A stretch of DNA of 64,000 nucleotides from Treponema sp. UBA4377 (GTDB taxonomy: Bacteria; Spirochaetota; Spirochaetia; Treponematales; Treponemataceae). This document shows positions 14,568 through 23,991 of this stretch, one piece after another. The position numbers were made by a program, and so were the translations under genes. A model generated the notes under the pieces. That model ran no database searches. It was not told where the DNA came from and saw nothing but the letters and a program-made list of their open reading frames with translations. Position 1 is the stretch's first letter; the number at the start of each line of letters is the position of its first letter. The stretch lies in assembly GCA_002391235.1 (NCBI GenBank), contig DGRX01000015.1, positions 28,116 through 92,115 on the forward strand, written 5' to 3'.

Positions 14568-16331
14568 ATGGCTCAAGAAAAGCCTGTTCTAATAGAGGCC
14601 GCCCCTTCCGCGCAAACGGAGGGAGCGACCTTTACCCTTCAATATAAAAACCGTTTTCTTTATTCAAAATACAATCCCCAAAAAAACATTCTTCAAGCGA
14701 TTCAAAGCCTTAATCTTTTGCCTGGAACATTGGTCTTGGCTTTTTCGCCCTGCCTTTTTTACGGACTGGAAGACCTGCGAAAAAAATGCCGCGAGTCCTC
14801 GTCACAGCTTCTTTGCGTGGAAGCGGAAAAGGCGCTTTACGATTTTTCGTTCCAAGTGAACGAAGAAAAAAACATTGACGCGCCGCTCCTTCCCTACCAA
14901 AAAAACACGGCCGCGGGCCTTGACGAGTTTTTTTACAACGCAAGCCAAAAATTCCGCCGCGTAATTAGGCTTGACTTAAGCGCGGGCGTTTCCTTTAACG
15001 AAAGCTTTTACAAAAACTTTTACGAATGCGCGCAGAACATTGTCGCGGCCTTTTGGAAAAACCGCCTTACGCTAGTCCGCCTTGGCCGGCTTTACAGCAA
15101 AAATATTTTTAAGAACCTTCCATTGGCCGCGGCCCGCCCTTCATTCGAAGCCTTTGAGGGAACGGTTGAAAAGCCGATTCTTGTTTGCGGCGCGGGAGAA
15201 AGCCTTGACGAGCTTACAGCATTCGCGCTCGGAGACAAAAAGCAAGCCCAAGAACGGGCCGCCGCAATAAGCCAAAGTTTTTTTGTTCTGGCAGTCGACG
15301 CGGCTGTTCCCGCGCTGTTAGCGGCAGGAATAAAGATTGACGCGGTCGCCGCGACAGAAAGCCAGCTTGCAATCGAAAAAGCCTACATCGGCCTTAAAGC
15401 GCATTGCGGCCAAGACCAAAATCGCGGCGGCCCGTTTTTCTTTTTTGACTTGACCTCCAGGGCCGCCATAGCCCGCCGCTTTGCAAGGCGCTCGGCCTTT
15501 TACTTTAGCGAGTTTGACAAAAACGTTTTTTTAAGCCGCTTAAAGGAAAAAGGCCTTCTTCCCACAATCACGCCGCCGCTTGGCTCAATCGGCCTTACCG
15601 CGACTTATTTGGCCTTGCGCCTTAGAAAAGTCCAAGATGTTCCCGTTTGCGTTTTGGGCTTGGACTTTTCCTTTAGCGCCGGAAGGACTCACGCCAAGGG
15701 AACGGCGCAAAGCAAGGCCCTTTACATTGGCTCAAACCGCGCAAGGCCTTTTGTAAATTTCGCGGCTTCTTACGGACTTGGAACTGAAAAAGTCCCGGAA
15801 AAAGGCGGCCGCGATTTTTGGTCAAGCAAAAACCTTATGGCTTACGCGGCTCTTTTTAGAGACTATTTTAAGGGGGCCAAAAACCTTTACGATGTTGGAA
15901 AAAGCGGCTTGGAGCTAGGACTTGAGCGAAAAAGCCTTTTAGAATTTTTAGAGAAAGAAGCGGCCGCCGGCAGTTTTGGGCTTGAAAAAGATTTTGGACA
16001 AGCGCAAGAATGGCCGCCGCGCTCTTTGGCTTTTGAAAGTTTGGCCAGCGCCAGCGCTGGGAATTGCGAGTCCTTTTTGCGCGGCGAGCTTACAAGCCTT
16101 CAAGCCTTGGCGGACTTGCTTTCAAAGGGCGAAGGCTCGCAATTTAGAAACAAAACAAGCAGCCTTGGCGAGCAAATATTGCAAGAACTCCGCGGCCGCG
16201 AATACCTTTACTTGCACTTTCCGGACGGAAGCGCTCCCAGCCTTGAGCTGAACTTTTTGACGAGAGTCCGTTCGCAAATTGACTTCTTTTGCAAAGACAT
16301 TGAAACCGCGCTTGCTATTGCGGCGCGATAA
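14568..16331 (+). CDS. DUF115 (MptE-like / Maf-type) protein
   Basis: A 587-residue cytoplasmic protein. The central domain starts PILVCGAGESLDELT near residue 200 and continues through VLAVDAAVPALLAAGIKIDAVAATE and VCVLGLDFSFSAGRTHAKGT. That arrangement is the DUF115 fold found in 6-hydroxymethylpterin pyrophosphokinase MptE and in Maf flagellin-glycosylation proteins. In spirochaetes a nucleotide-sugar-linked or surface-modification role is more plausible than pterin synthesis, but nothing here decides. It begins 5 nt after the foldase gene and is probably co-transcribed. No recognisable domain was found in the first 190 residues. Confidence 0.7.
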   Translation: MAQEKPVLIEAAPSAQTEGATFTLQYKNRFLYSKYNPQKNILQAIQSLNLLPGTLVLAFSPCLFYGLEDLRKKCRESSSQLLCVEAEKALYDFSFQVNEEKNIDAPLLPYQKNTAAGLDEFFYNASQKFRRVIRLDLSAGVSFNESFYKNFYECAQNIVAAFWKNRLTLVRLGRLYSKNIFKNLPLAAARPSFEAFEGTVEKPILVCGAGESLDELTAFALGDKKQAQERAAAISQSFFVLAVDAAVPALLAAGIKIDAVAATESQLAIEKAYIGLKAHCGQDQNRGGPFFFFDLTSRAAIARRFARRSAFYFSEFDKNVFLSRLKEKGLLPTITPPLGSIGLTATYLALRLRKVQDVPVCVLGLDFSFSAGRTHAKGTAQSKALYIGSNRARPFVNFAASYGLGTEKVPEKGGRDFWSSKNLMAYAALFRDYFKGAKNLYDVGKSGLELGLERKSLLEFLEKEAAAGSFGLEKDFGQAQEWPPRSLAFESLASASAGNCESFLRGELTSLQALADLLSKGEGSQFRNKTSSLGEQILQELRGREYLYLHFPDGSAPSLELNFLTRVRSQIDFFCKDIETALAIAAR

Positions 16332-16343
16332 TTTTAATCGTTC

Positions 16344-18152
16344 CTATTCCTCGTCTTCGTCGGACTTGAGGACGGCAAGGAAGGCCGACTGGGGAAGCTC
16401 CACGTCGCCAATCATCTTCATGCGCTTTTTGCCTTCCTTTTGTTTTTCCAAAAGCTTTCGCTTTCGCGTGATGTCGCCGCCGTAACACTTGGCAAGAACG
16501 TCCTTGCGCACTGGGTTGACAGTTTCGCGCGCGATTATTTGGCTTCCGATCGCGCCTTGTATGGCAACCTTGAATTGCTGGCGGGCAATCTCGCCCTTCA
16601 ATCGGTGGCAAACCTTGTGGGCCTGCGTCGAAGCGTTCTCCTTAAAGCACAATTGGCTCAAAGCGTCAACGCTCTTTCCGTTAATCAAAATGTCAAGTTT
16701 TACAAGAACAGTCGGCTTGTAACCGATGATTTCGTAGTCAAAGCTGGCGTAACCGCGGCTGTAGCTTTTTAGCCGGTCGTAAAAATCAAAGAGAACTTCC
16801 GAAAGCGGCATCTCGTAAGTAAGTTCGGCGCGCTTTTCGTCAAGGTACTGCATGTTGGTTTGTACGCCGCGCTTTTCGTTGCACAGGGCCATGATTTGTC
16901 CGATGTATTCGCCGGGAGTGATTATCGAAGCCTTGATGTAAGGCTCTTCCGCGCTTTTAACGCGGCCTTCGGGATATTCAGCCGGGTTGTCGACAAAAAG
17001 CTCCTCTCCGCTTGTAAGCGTAATCTTGTATCTAACGCTGGGTGCGGTAAAAATAACGCTTTGGTCAAAATCGCGCTCCAAGCGTTCCTCAATGATTTCC
17101 AAATGCAAAAGGCCCAAAAAGCCGCACCTAAAGCCGTTTCCAAGCGCGATCGAATTGTCTTTTTCGTAAACAAGGCTCGCGTCGTTGAGCCTAAGCTTTT
17201 CCATGCTGTCGCGCAACTCCTCGTAGTCATTTGAGTCGAGCGGATAGATGGATGAATAAACGACGGGCTTTACTTCCTTAAAGCCTGGAAGCGGCTCGGC
17301 GGCGGGATTTGCCGAAAGCGTTATCGTGTCGCCAACCTTTACGTCTTGGACAGTCTTGATTCCAGCGATAATGTAGCCTACGTCGCCGGCTTCCAAATAG
17401 CCAGTGTCCTCGTACTTGATTTTAAATACGCCTATGTTTTCAACCTTGTATTCGGAGCCTGAACTCATCATTCGGATTGTGTCGCCGGCCTTTATCTTTC
17501 CCTGCATGACGCGAATGTGGACGATTACGCCCCTAAAAGCGTCGTAGTGGCAGTCAAAAATCAAAGCCTGCGTCGGAGCGTTGACATCCCCGGACGGCGG
17601 CGGAAAAAGCGTCACTATCGCTTCCATCAAGTCGTCGATGCCCTGCCCCGTCTTTGCGCTCACCAATTGCGCTTCCTCCGGCAAAAGGCCCAAGTCATGG
17701 TCGATTTGCTTTTTTACTCCTTCTATGTCAGCGCTGGGAAGGTCGATTTTGTTTATTACCGGAACAATCGTAAGATTCTGCTCCAAGGCCATGTACATAT
17801 TGCTTACGGTTTGCGACTCAACTCCCTGCGACGCGTCGATCAAAAGCAAGGCGCCCTCGCAAGAAGCGATCGCACGGCTTACCTCGTAGCTAAAGTCAAC
17901 GTGGCCGGGCGTGTCTACAAAATTAAGCTCGTAATCCAAGCCGTCCTTGGCCCGGTAAGGAATCGTGACCGCCTGGCTTTTTATTGTGATGCCGCGCTCG
18001 CGCTCAATGTCCATATTGTCCAAAATTTGATTCATCATCTGGCGGTCGTCGATAATCTTCGCCTTTTGAATAAGGCGGTCCGCCAAAGTCGATTTTCCGT
18101 GATCAATGTGCGCGACAATGCAAAAGTTGCGCTTGCATTTCATCTCTACCAT
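16344..18152 (-). CDS. lepA: elongation factor 4 (back-translocating GTPase)
   Basis: A 602-residue ribosomal GTPase that acts on stalled or mis-translocated ribosomes. It has all G motifs (AHIDHGKST, DTPGHVDF, NKIDLPSAD) and the LepA-specific C-terminal domain with KCYGGDITRKRKLLEKQKEGKK. GGAAG is well spaced before the first ATG (18152), so that start is preferred over an internal ATG nine bases later. It follows the HtrA-like gene by 14 nt. Only 12 nt separate its end from the convergent DUF115 gene and no terminator hairpin is seen there. Confidence 0.97.
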   Translation of the reverse strand: MVEMKCKRNFCIVAHIDHGKSTLADRLIQKAKIIDDRQMMNQILDNMDIERERGITIKSQAVTIPYRAKDGLDYELNFVDTPGHVDFSYEVSRAIASCEGALLLIDASQGVESQTVSNMYMALEQNLTIVPVINKIDLPSADIEGVKKQIDHDLGLLPEEAQLVSAKTGQGIDDLMEAIVTLFPPPSGDVNAPTQALIFDCHYDAFRGVIVHIRVMQGKIKAGDTIRMMSSGSEYKVENIGVFKIKYEDTGYLEAGDVGYIIAGIKTVQDVKVGDTITLSANPAAEPLPGFKEVKPVVYSSIYPLDSNDYEELRDSMEKLRLNDASLVYEKDNSIALGNGFRCGFLGLLHLEIIEERLERDFDQSVIFTAPSVRYKITLTSGEELFVDNPAEYPEGRVKSAEEPYIKASIITPGEYIGQIMALCNEKRGVQTNMQYLDEKRAELTYEMPLSEVLFDFYDRLKSYSRGYASFDYEIIGYKPTVLVKLDILINGKSVDALSQLCFKENASTQAHKVCHRLKGEIARQQFKVAIQGAIGSQIIARETVNPVRKDVLAKCYGGDITRKRKLLEKQKEGKKRMKMIGDVELPQSAFLAVLKSDEDEE

Positions 18153-18166
18153 TTTTTCTTCCTGTT

Positions 18167-19804
18167 TTAAAAGTAATACGGACTGTCCAACATAGCCTGC
18201 ATGGCAACATTTATGTCAAGGTATCCGTTTCGCCTGTTTTTTGTTGAGAACATAACCATAATCGCGCTTTTTTCGTCGTTAAATTGAATTCGCCCGATTG
18301 TAAGCGGATCGTTTTCCGAAAAGCCGTTTTCGTCAGCCGCGCTTCCGGGAATCACGCGCTTTACCATATAAGTCTTGCTGCTTTCGGTAGAAGACGGCGT
18401 CAATTCCATTCCAAAAATCGCGACAAAAGAATTCTGGACCATGTCGCCTTGATAAATCGCGTAGCCTGGATTTTTTGGCCTCTCGGTCAAATACAAAAGG
18501 CATTGCTTTTTTGCCTCGTATGAACCGCCTTCAAGGTATTCACAAGAAATAATCGAACCTGGGACATGGTCGCGCAAAATGTCCTGCGCGTCCTCAAGGC
18601 ACAAGACCTTTTGCCCGTCAAGGCTTACAACGACGTCGCCGGTTTTTATGCCGGCGCGGGCCATGGCGCTTCCGGGCTTTATGTACTGAACTTCCAAACC
18701 GTAATTGACGCGTCCAGCCTTAGCCGTGCGGCCATAAGATCCAATCCAAGGAAACTTTCTTTCGCCGCCGCGATACAAAATCGGCAAGTCTTGCTTTAAG
18801 TATTCAACAGGAATCGCAAAGTTCAAGCCTTGGTAAGAAGCGATTCCGGCAAAGACAACGCCTTGAACCACGCCGTTTTTGTCGATGCATGGGCCGCCAG
18901 AGTTGCCTGAGTTTACGGCGGCGTCTATTTGAACCACGCTGCCGGTCGAAAAAAGCTTTCTGTCCGCGGAAGAAACCACGCCGCTAGTAAGCGTTCGCTC
19001 CAAGCCCAAGGGAGAGCCAATCGCGTAAATCACGCTTCCTACGCTCAACTGTGACTGGGAGCCCAATGTAAAGCAATATGGCGCCTTGACTTCTGTTTTT
19101 AGCAATGCCAAATCGTGGACGCTGTCATAGCCTACAACCCGCGCGGGAATTCTTTGCTCTGAGTCTTCGGCCATTTTTATGAAAACCTTTCCGTAGCCGG
19201 AATTCTTTGGATTGACAAGCTCCTCGATTACATGGTGGTTTGTGACAATATAGCCGCGGGGATCGATAAAAAAGCCGGAACCGATTACGCGCGCAGCGTA
19301 TCCCATTCCGCGCTCAACCTTTATTCCAAGGTCAACCCAAACAGTGACGGTTCCCTGTATGTAGTCAGAAATTTTTTCCAAGCGAGGCTGAGCCTTGCCG
19401 GACAGGCCTGGAACCCCGTCATAGTAAAAAGCGCGCATGGCTTTTTTTTCCATAACATTCGCGGCATGCTCTTCGTAGCCTGCTGTTATCAAGGAATTGT
19501 AGAAGGTCCACGCCTCGACATAATCTTTTTGCTCCACCCTGGATGACAGCGCGTCGCGTACAAAACGCGCGCATTCGTCGGCCAGGTCCTTGTCGCCCAA
19601 AAGCTGCGCTCTCCAAAGCGCTTCCAACGGACTTTTTTGGAGCATTTCGTATATGCGCTTTACCTCCGCGTCGTGAACGTCTTTTTGCGTATAGTCAAAA
19701 TTTTCTTCCGGCCTGCGGGGAAGCTCTTGCGTCTTGCACGCGCAAAGGCACAAAGCAAAAGCGACGGCTGTAAACAATGCGCGCATTTTTGTTCGTCTAT
19801 TCAT
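18167..19804 (-). CDS. HtrA/DegP-like serine protease lipoprotein with two PDZ domains
   Basis: A 545-residue periplasmic protease. The signal peptide ends in a lipobox with acylated Cys at residue 23 (LCAC). Trypsin-like catalytic triad: H191 (TNHHV), D231 (HDLALL), S302 (GNSGGP). PDZ1 lies near residues 365-440 (GLEVQYIKPGSAMARAGI). A second PDZ-like segment near 480-540 has VKRVIPGSAADENGF. The roughly 120 residues before the protease domain are helical and unassigned. Lipidation distinguishes it from usual soluble HtrA. It sits between a TPR protein and lepA in a tight minus-strand run. Confidence 0.88.
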   Translation of the reverse strand: MNRRTKMRALFTAVAFALCLCACKTQELPRRPEENFDYTQKDVHDAEVKRIYEMLQKSPLEALWRAQLLGDKDLADECARFVRDALSSRVEQKDYVEAWTFYNSLITAGYEEHAANVMEKKAMRAFYYDGVPGLSGKAQPRLEKISDYIQGTVTVWVDLGIKVERGMGYAARVIGSGFFIDPRGYIVTNHHVIEELVNPKNSGYGKVFIKMAEDSEQRIPARVVGYDSVHDLALLKTEVKAPYCFTLGSQSQLSVGSVIYAIGSPLGLERTLTSGVVSSADRKLFSTGSVVQIDAAVNSGNSGGPCIDKNGVVQGVVFAGIASYQGLNFAIPVEYLKQDLPILYRGGERKFPWIGSYGRTAKAGRVNYGLEVQYIKPGSAMARAGIKTGDVVVSLDGQKVLCLEDAQDILRDHVPGSIISCEYLEGGSYEAKKQCLLYLTERPKNPGYAIYQGDMVQNSFVAIFGMELTPSSTESSKTYMVKRVIPGSAADENGFSENDPLTIGRIQFNDEKSAIMVMFSTKNRRNGYLDINVAMQAMLDSPYYF

Positions 19805-19813
19805 CTTTAAACT

Positions 19814-21994
19814 CTATTCTTTTTTGTTTGGAGCGGCATTCTCTTTTTGAGCCTTTTTCACTTCATCGCTTTTTTCCAGAACGCGGGCGTAAATGTTTTG
19901 GCCAATGACAACGGCTTGAAAAAAATAATCTCCGCTGTCCATTTGCTTAACCACGCCTTGCTCCACGCCTTTCATAAAACCGATCAGGTTCAACTCTTGA
20001 TTTTCCGTTCCAGGCTTGTCTACCCAATAAAAACAATTTTGAGTTCCTTTTGTAACAGGAACGTTTGCGCTGTCAACTTTAATCTCAACCGGCTCTCCGT
20101 CAGAAAGCTTGATTGACACAGGAAGCTTTTTGTCGTTTCCTTGAATGAAGAATTCCGTAAGCTCGACAAGCGGCAAGCCTTCCTCTTGCGGATAAAGGGT
20201 GTAGCGGACGTTCCAATTTCCGTCGTAATCGGAATCCCAAGAAGTCCTTCGGCCGCCCTTAGTCAAGTATTCCTCGGTAAAGTCGGGAATTGTGTCTCCG
20301 TTCCTGTCGATGTGAATCATCTGCAAGTAAATCAAGGGATTGGGAACTGGATATCCCCAAATGTTTTGGCTGGCCGCGTCCTCGTCCTCCTTGCTTGCGA
20401 CAAAGGAGCCGTCGTTGTCGGCGTAAATCTCCGTCGTTTCAAAAATCATGTCGCCGTCGCGGTCAACGGAACGGGTCAAAGGCTTTGTGAACTGGGCGCG
20501 GGCGTAAAGCTTTCCGTCAACCAAATAATCGGCCGCGTACGGAGCGCCGTCCAACATCGAAAAGCGGACAATCGCTCCGTCCCGCTCTTTGGAAGGCTTT
20601 TCCATGCTGCTAATCGAAAGAATCAAGCGGTCAACGTCAAAAAGATTCGGCCCGCTCCACAAGGAATTTTCGTCCACGATGTAAAAGTCTTTTCTAAAGC
20701 CGGCAGCGGCCAAAAACTCGTCGGCCTTAACGGTGAATATTTCCGCGTCCACGGTTTCGTCGGCCAAATTGAAAATCGTGATTCCCTCTTCGCCGGGAAC
20801 TTCCTCAAAGACGATTCGCACGGGGCTTGGATAGGTTCCGTAATAGACGTCAATCTTTTTGTCCTCAAAGTGGGCGCTCTTGGGAACGCCAAAGTCCAGC
20901 TCGGCGGTCCAGTCGTCTCCGCCGTCGTTGTCCGCGTCGTAAATTATTTGCGCGGGGCGGCCGCGGCTGTATGTGATTGTGACGTTGCGCTCCAAGCTGC
21001 GGTTTGTGTCTATGTACAGGGTTCCTGAATAGGCGTTTAGGTAATCAAACATTCGCTTTTTGCCTTCGTCAGTTTTTAGAACGGAAGCGAAGCGCTCCAA
21101 GTCGAACAAGTCGACTCCCTTGTCCATAAAGTCCAAAAAGTAGTCAAAGGCCTGGCTTTCCGTAAAGACGCCGTCTTCCAAAGCGGCCGCCGCGAAAATC
21201 GGGCTCTTGAATCCGCGCGCGTCAAAGGCCTTTAGCAATCTTGTTCTTTGCTCGCCTTCGGCGAAAATCGCGGCATAGACTTCCAATTCTGGATTTTGCT
21301 TGTTGTATTCTGGAACGCGCGTGATGAAATAGTCGGCTGTTTTTCGCGCGATGGAATCAAGCGGCATGTAGTCAAAAGTGCCGGTCTCAAAATTCTTTTG
21401 GTACATTATTTTGTACTCGTACGCGAAAAACAAATTTGGAAAGCGCTCGTCGGCCGGATAAATGCGGCGGCTTACGTCAACTTTTTCGCGCGCGCTTTGA
21501 ACGCTGGCCGCGTCTCCCAAAGTGTAGTATGACTTTATTCTGACATAGTCCGCGTCGGCGGAATAAATAAAGGGGCGCTGGTCAAGGATATCCAAAGCTT
21601 CGCGCGGCTTTCCGGTGGAACAAAGCAAGTCCGCGTAAAAAATTCTCGCGCTGCTTTTGTTGTAGTCAACCCACTCAGCGCCGGAAAGCGAATTCTTCAA
21701 CACAGGCAAAACCGCCTTGCGCGTGGCTCCGCCGTTGTATTGGCTAAGCGCGATCAAATACCAAAGGTCGGCTACAGTCGCGTCGTAATTGTTGCCAGCT
21801 GTGGCGGCGGCCAAAGTTTTTTTCCAGTCGCCTTGAATAGCGTAATTCTTGGCCAGCTTTAAATAGCGCAAGGCAGTCTGCCTGTTGGCCTTTTGGGCGC
21901 TAAAGTCCAAAGCCTTTTGCGCGCTTTGAGCGAAGGAAAGTCCAGCCGTCAAAAGCAAGGACGCAAAAATAAAAGTCTTACAAATCGTTTTCAT
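19814..21994 (-). CDS. exported TPR protein with Ca-binding-like aspartate loops
   Basis: A 726-residue protein with a signal peptide (cleavage after SFAQ, about residue 22). Residues 35-170 form tetratricopeptide-like repeats (LRYLKLAKNYAIQGDWKKTLAAATAGN and following). The C-terminal half has spaced Asp-rich loops DADNDGGDD, DRDGDMIFE, DRNGDTIPD and DSDYDGNWN, reminiscent of calcium-binding DxDxDG loops. The end is lysine-rich (KKAQKENAAPNKKE). Its ATG overlaps the tilS stop (ATGA). Function unknown; a periplasmic scaffold is the likeliest class. Confidence 0.72.
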   Translation of the reverse strand: MKTICKTFIFASLLLTAGLSFAQSAQKALDFSAQKANRQTALRYLKLAKNYAIQGDWKKTLAAATAGNNYDATVADLWYLIALSQYNGGATRKAVLPVLKNSLSGAEWVDYNKSSARIFYADLLCSTGKPREALDILDQRPFIYSADADYVRIKSYYTLGDAASVQSAREKVDVSRRIYPADERFPNLFFAYEYKIMYQKNFETGTFDYMPLDSIARKTADYFITRVPEYNKQNPELEVYAAIFAEGEQRTRLLKAFDARGFKSPIFAAAALEDGVFTESQAFDYFLDFMDKGVDLFDLERFASVLKTDEGKKRMFDYLNAYSGTLYIDTNRSLERNVTITYSRGRPAQIIYDADNDGGDDWTAELDFGVPKSAHFEDKKIDVYYGTYPSPVRIVFEEVPGEEGITIFNLADETVDAEIFTVKADEFLAAAGFRKDFYIVDENSLWSGPNLFDVDRLILSISSMEKPSKERDGAIVRFSMLDGAPYAADYLVDGKLYARAQFTKPLTRSVDRDGDMIFETTEIYADNDGSFVASKEDEDAASQNIWGYPVPNPLIYLQMIHIDRNGDTIPDFTEEYLTKGGRRTSWDSDYDGNWNVRYTLYPQEEGLPLVELTEFFIQGNDKKLPVSIKLSDGEPVEIKVDSANVPVTKGTQNCFYWVDKPGTENQELNLIGFMKGVEQGVVKQMDSGDYFFQAVVIGQNIYARVLEKSDEVKKAQKENAAPNKKE

Positions 21995-23208
21995 ATTTTA
22001 TCGCCAACCGCGCGGGTTCGCTCCACGCAAACCTCTGACGCGTTTTCCTTTCCTACTATTATATCAAAAAAACCGGATTCAGTCGCCTCTTTTTTAAGAA
22101 TTTTTAAAAAAACTTTATCTTTTTTTGAAACCGCTTCCAAGCCCGCCGCGGCGATTTTTTTAAAGTCTTTTTCGGGCCAAGCGGCCAGAGCGCGGACAAA
22201 GGAATAGGGAACGCGATCCTCAAGGCACAAAGCGTCAAAGGCCCGGTAAAGAAAGCGCTGCCTTAAGGCCGCTGGAAGGGGCTCAAAAAAATCCCTTGCA
22301 ATTTCCACCCCGCTAGCGGCGGGCGCGTTTTGGCCTTGCGAAAACTCTTGGCTTTGGGGCGCGTTTTGGCCTTGCAAAAAGCTTTGGCCGCCGATCGCCT
22401 TGTCCAAAAAGCCCTCGAGCGCCTCGCTGTCAAGGGCGGCTTTCTCTCCGCCGGCCAAAAGCGCCTTTTTCCAGCCTTCAAAATTCTGGTCCAAAAAAGG
22501 AATCAAAAGGTTTCTGATCCTGTTCCTAAAATACGAATTGTCTTGGTTTGTGGAATCCGTCCTCCATTCAAATTTTTGGGAACGCAAGTAGTCCTCGATT
22601 TGCCGGCGGCTTGTGTCCAGCAAGGGCCGCAAGTAGATTCCCCGCTTTGGAGCGACTCCGTAAGCGGCGGCCGAGCCTTGCAAAAAACGCATCAATAAAG
22701 TTTCAAGCGCGTCGTTTTGGTTGTGGGCCAGGCAAATATATTGGGCGCCGCTTTCTTTGGCAAAGTCCTTAAAGATTTTGTAGCGCAACAAACGCGCGGC
22801 TTCCTCCAAGCCCTTGCCTCTTTGGGCCGCCAAGCGCTCCGCCGCGCCCCGCTCTATTTTTTTAACGGCGCACTCAACGCCAAGACTCGCGCAAATGCCT
22901 TGGACAAAAGCCGCGTCGCCGGAGCTTTCCGCTTCCGGCCTGATTGAATGGTCAACGGTCACGCAAACGATTTTTGGAAAAGCGGCTCGGCTTTCGGCCT
23001 TTTGGCCCGCGGCCGCCAACGCTTTTTTGGAGCCGCTTTCAAAGCAGGCCTTGATTTTCGCCAAAGCGCAAAGAAGGCTTATCGAATCCGCTCCGCCCGA
23101 CACAGCCGCGCCCAAAACTTTTGTCCGGCCAAACTCCTCCGGCCCGATGAGTTTTTTTAGAGAGTCAAAAAGCTTTTGTTCAAATGTATTTAAATCGCTC
23201 ACTGCCAA
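21991..23208 (-). CDS. tilS: tRNA(Ile)-lysidine synthase
   Basis: Modifies C34 of the AUA-reading tRNA-Ile to lysidine using ATP. The PP-loop motif SGGADS is at about residues 34-39, followed by LAHNQNDALETLLMRFLQG. The 405-residue length is within family range. The start is probably the TTG at 23208: GGAGG lies 8 nt upstream inside the rplY terminator stem; a GTG six bases downstream is the alternative. An inserted low-complexity patch (residues near 275-295, a twice-repeated GQNAP unit) is not family-typical. Confidence 0.92.
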   Translation of the reverse strand: MAVSDLNTFEQKLFDSLKKLIGPEEFGRTKVLGAAVSGGADSISLLCALAKIKACFESGSKKALAAAGQKAESRAAFPKIVCVTVDHSIRPEAESSGDAAFVQGICASLGVECAVKKIERGAAERLAAQRGKGLEEAARLLRYKIFKDFAKESGAQYICLAHNQNDALETLLMRFLQGSAAAYGVAPKRGIYLRPLLDTSRRQIEDYLRSQKFEWRTDSTNQDNSYFRNRIRNLLIPFLDQNFEGWKKALLAGGEKAALDSEALEGFLDKAIGGQSFLQGQNAPQSQEFSQGQNAPAASGVEIARDFFEPLPAALRQRFLYRAFDALCLEDRVPYSFVRALAAWPEKDFKKIAAAGLEAVSKKDKVFLKILKKEATESGFFDIIVGKENASEVCVERTRAVGDKI

Positions 23209-23236
23209 AAAAAAAGCCTCCGAAAAAACGGAGGCT
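23206..23236 (-). terminator. rplY terminator containing the tilS ribosome-binding site
   Basis: On the minus strand the stem AGCCTCCG/CGGAGGCT (loop TTTTTT) is followed by nine T residues, an intrinsic terminator for rplY. The 3' arm contains GGAGG, 8 nt before the TTG start of tilS, so read-through transcripts carry the tilS ribosome-binding site in this hairpin. Confidence 0.8.
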
Positions 23237-23291
23237 CTGCCTGACGGTTAAACAAGAAAGCCCGCGACAACAGCGCAAGGCTCTCTATAAA

Positions 23292-23840
23292 TTATCTCGC
23301 CGGTTTAACGCTGGCCAACGCCACTTCAGCGTCAGTAAGAACTGTTACACCGTCCCCCAAGTTGAGATTCTTAACGAGGAATTTTTCGCCAATATTCACG
23401 CCGGAAATGTCAGCGTCAACGCGGGCGGGCATCTTTGAGGCAACCGCCTTGATTTGAACTTCCGGAGCCTGCTTGAGCAAGAATCCGCCCTTAAGAACGC
23501 CGGCGGGAGTTCCAACCAAGTGAACGGGCATCTTCATTGTGATAGCCTGGTCAGCGGCCGGCTCAAAGAAATCGGCGTGGAGAACTTTGTCGTTGCGAAT
23601 ATTGTATTCAGCGTCTTTGATGAAAACATCGTGCGAAGCGCCGTCGACAGTAACCTTGATCAAAGTTGAAGGCGTAACCGTTCGCCAAATCTTGTTGAAT
23701 TCAACTTCGTCAATGTCGAGCATCGTCGACTTTCCTTCGTGGTTGTACAACACGGCAGGAATTCTTCCCTGCAAGCGCATTCTCTTTGCGTTGGCGCGGC
23801 CTGTTGTAGAGCGAGTTTTTGCATTGATAGTCAAGTCCAT
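23292..23840 (-). CDS. rplY: 50S ribosomal protein L25 (Ctc/TL5 type)
   Basis: 5S-rRNA-binding ribosomal protein of the long two-domain CTC family, 182 residues. The N-terminal L25 domain has RSTTGRANAKRMRLQGRIPA and VLYNHEGKS. The C-terminal beta domain includes MKMPVHLVGTPAGVLKGG. GGGGTTAG precedes the ATG. It lies directly downstream of tRNA-Gln and is closed by the terminator at 23206-23236. Confidence 0.95.
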   Translation of the reverse strand: MDLTINAKTRSTTGRANAKRMRLQGRIPAVLYNHEGKSTMLDIDEVEFNKIWRTVTPSTLIKVTVDGASHDVFIKDAEYNIRNDKVLHADFFEPAADQAITMKMPVHLVGTPAGVLKGGFLLKQAPEVQIKAVASKMPARVDADISGVNIGEKFLVKNLNLGDGVTVLTDAEVALASVKPAR

Positions 23841-23872
23841 TTTCTAACCCCTATAAAACCTTTATAAAAAAT

Positions 23873-23945
23873 CTGGGACGACAGGATTCGAACCTGTGGA
23901 ATGACGGCACCAAAAACCGTTGGCTTACCGCTTGCCGACGTCCCA
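23873..23945 (-). tRNA. tRNA-Gln (anticodon TTG)
   Basis: A 73-nt cloverleaf: acceptor TGGGACG/CGTCCCA, anticodon arm ACGGT-TTTTGGT-GCCGT with anticodon TTG, T-arm with GGTTCGAATCC, discriminator G. CCA is not encoded. It sits between spoVG and rplY, as in other spirochaetes. Confidence 0.97.
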
Positions 23946-23991
23946 AAGTATATAAGAAAGCGCTCGGGCCAAGCCCTTGCGGCAATCTCCG

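Noticed and set aside
17517..18170. + strand frame of 217 codons over lepA
   Set aside because: Antisense to the conserved GTPase domain; no independent coding evidence.
20141..21028. Long + strand frame of 295 codons opposite the TPR protein gene
   Set aside because: It lies wholly antisense to a gene with signal peptide, TPRs and ATGA coupling; composition is what the reverse strand of a GC-biased gene gives, and no domain is recognisable.
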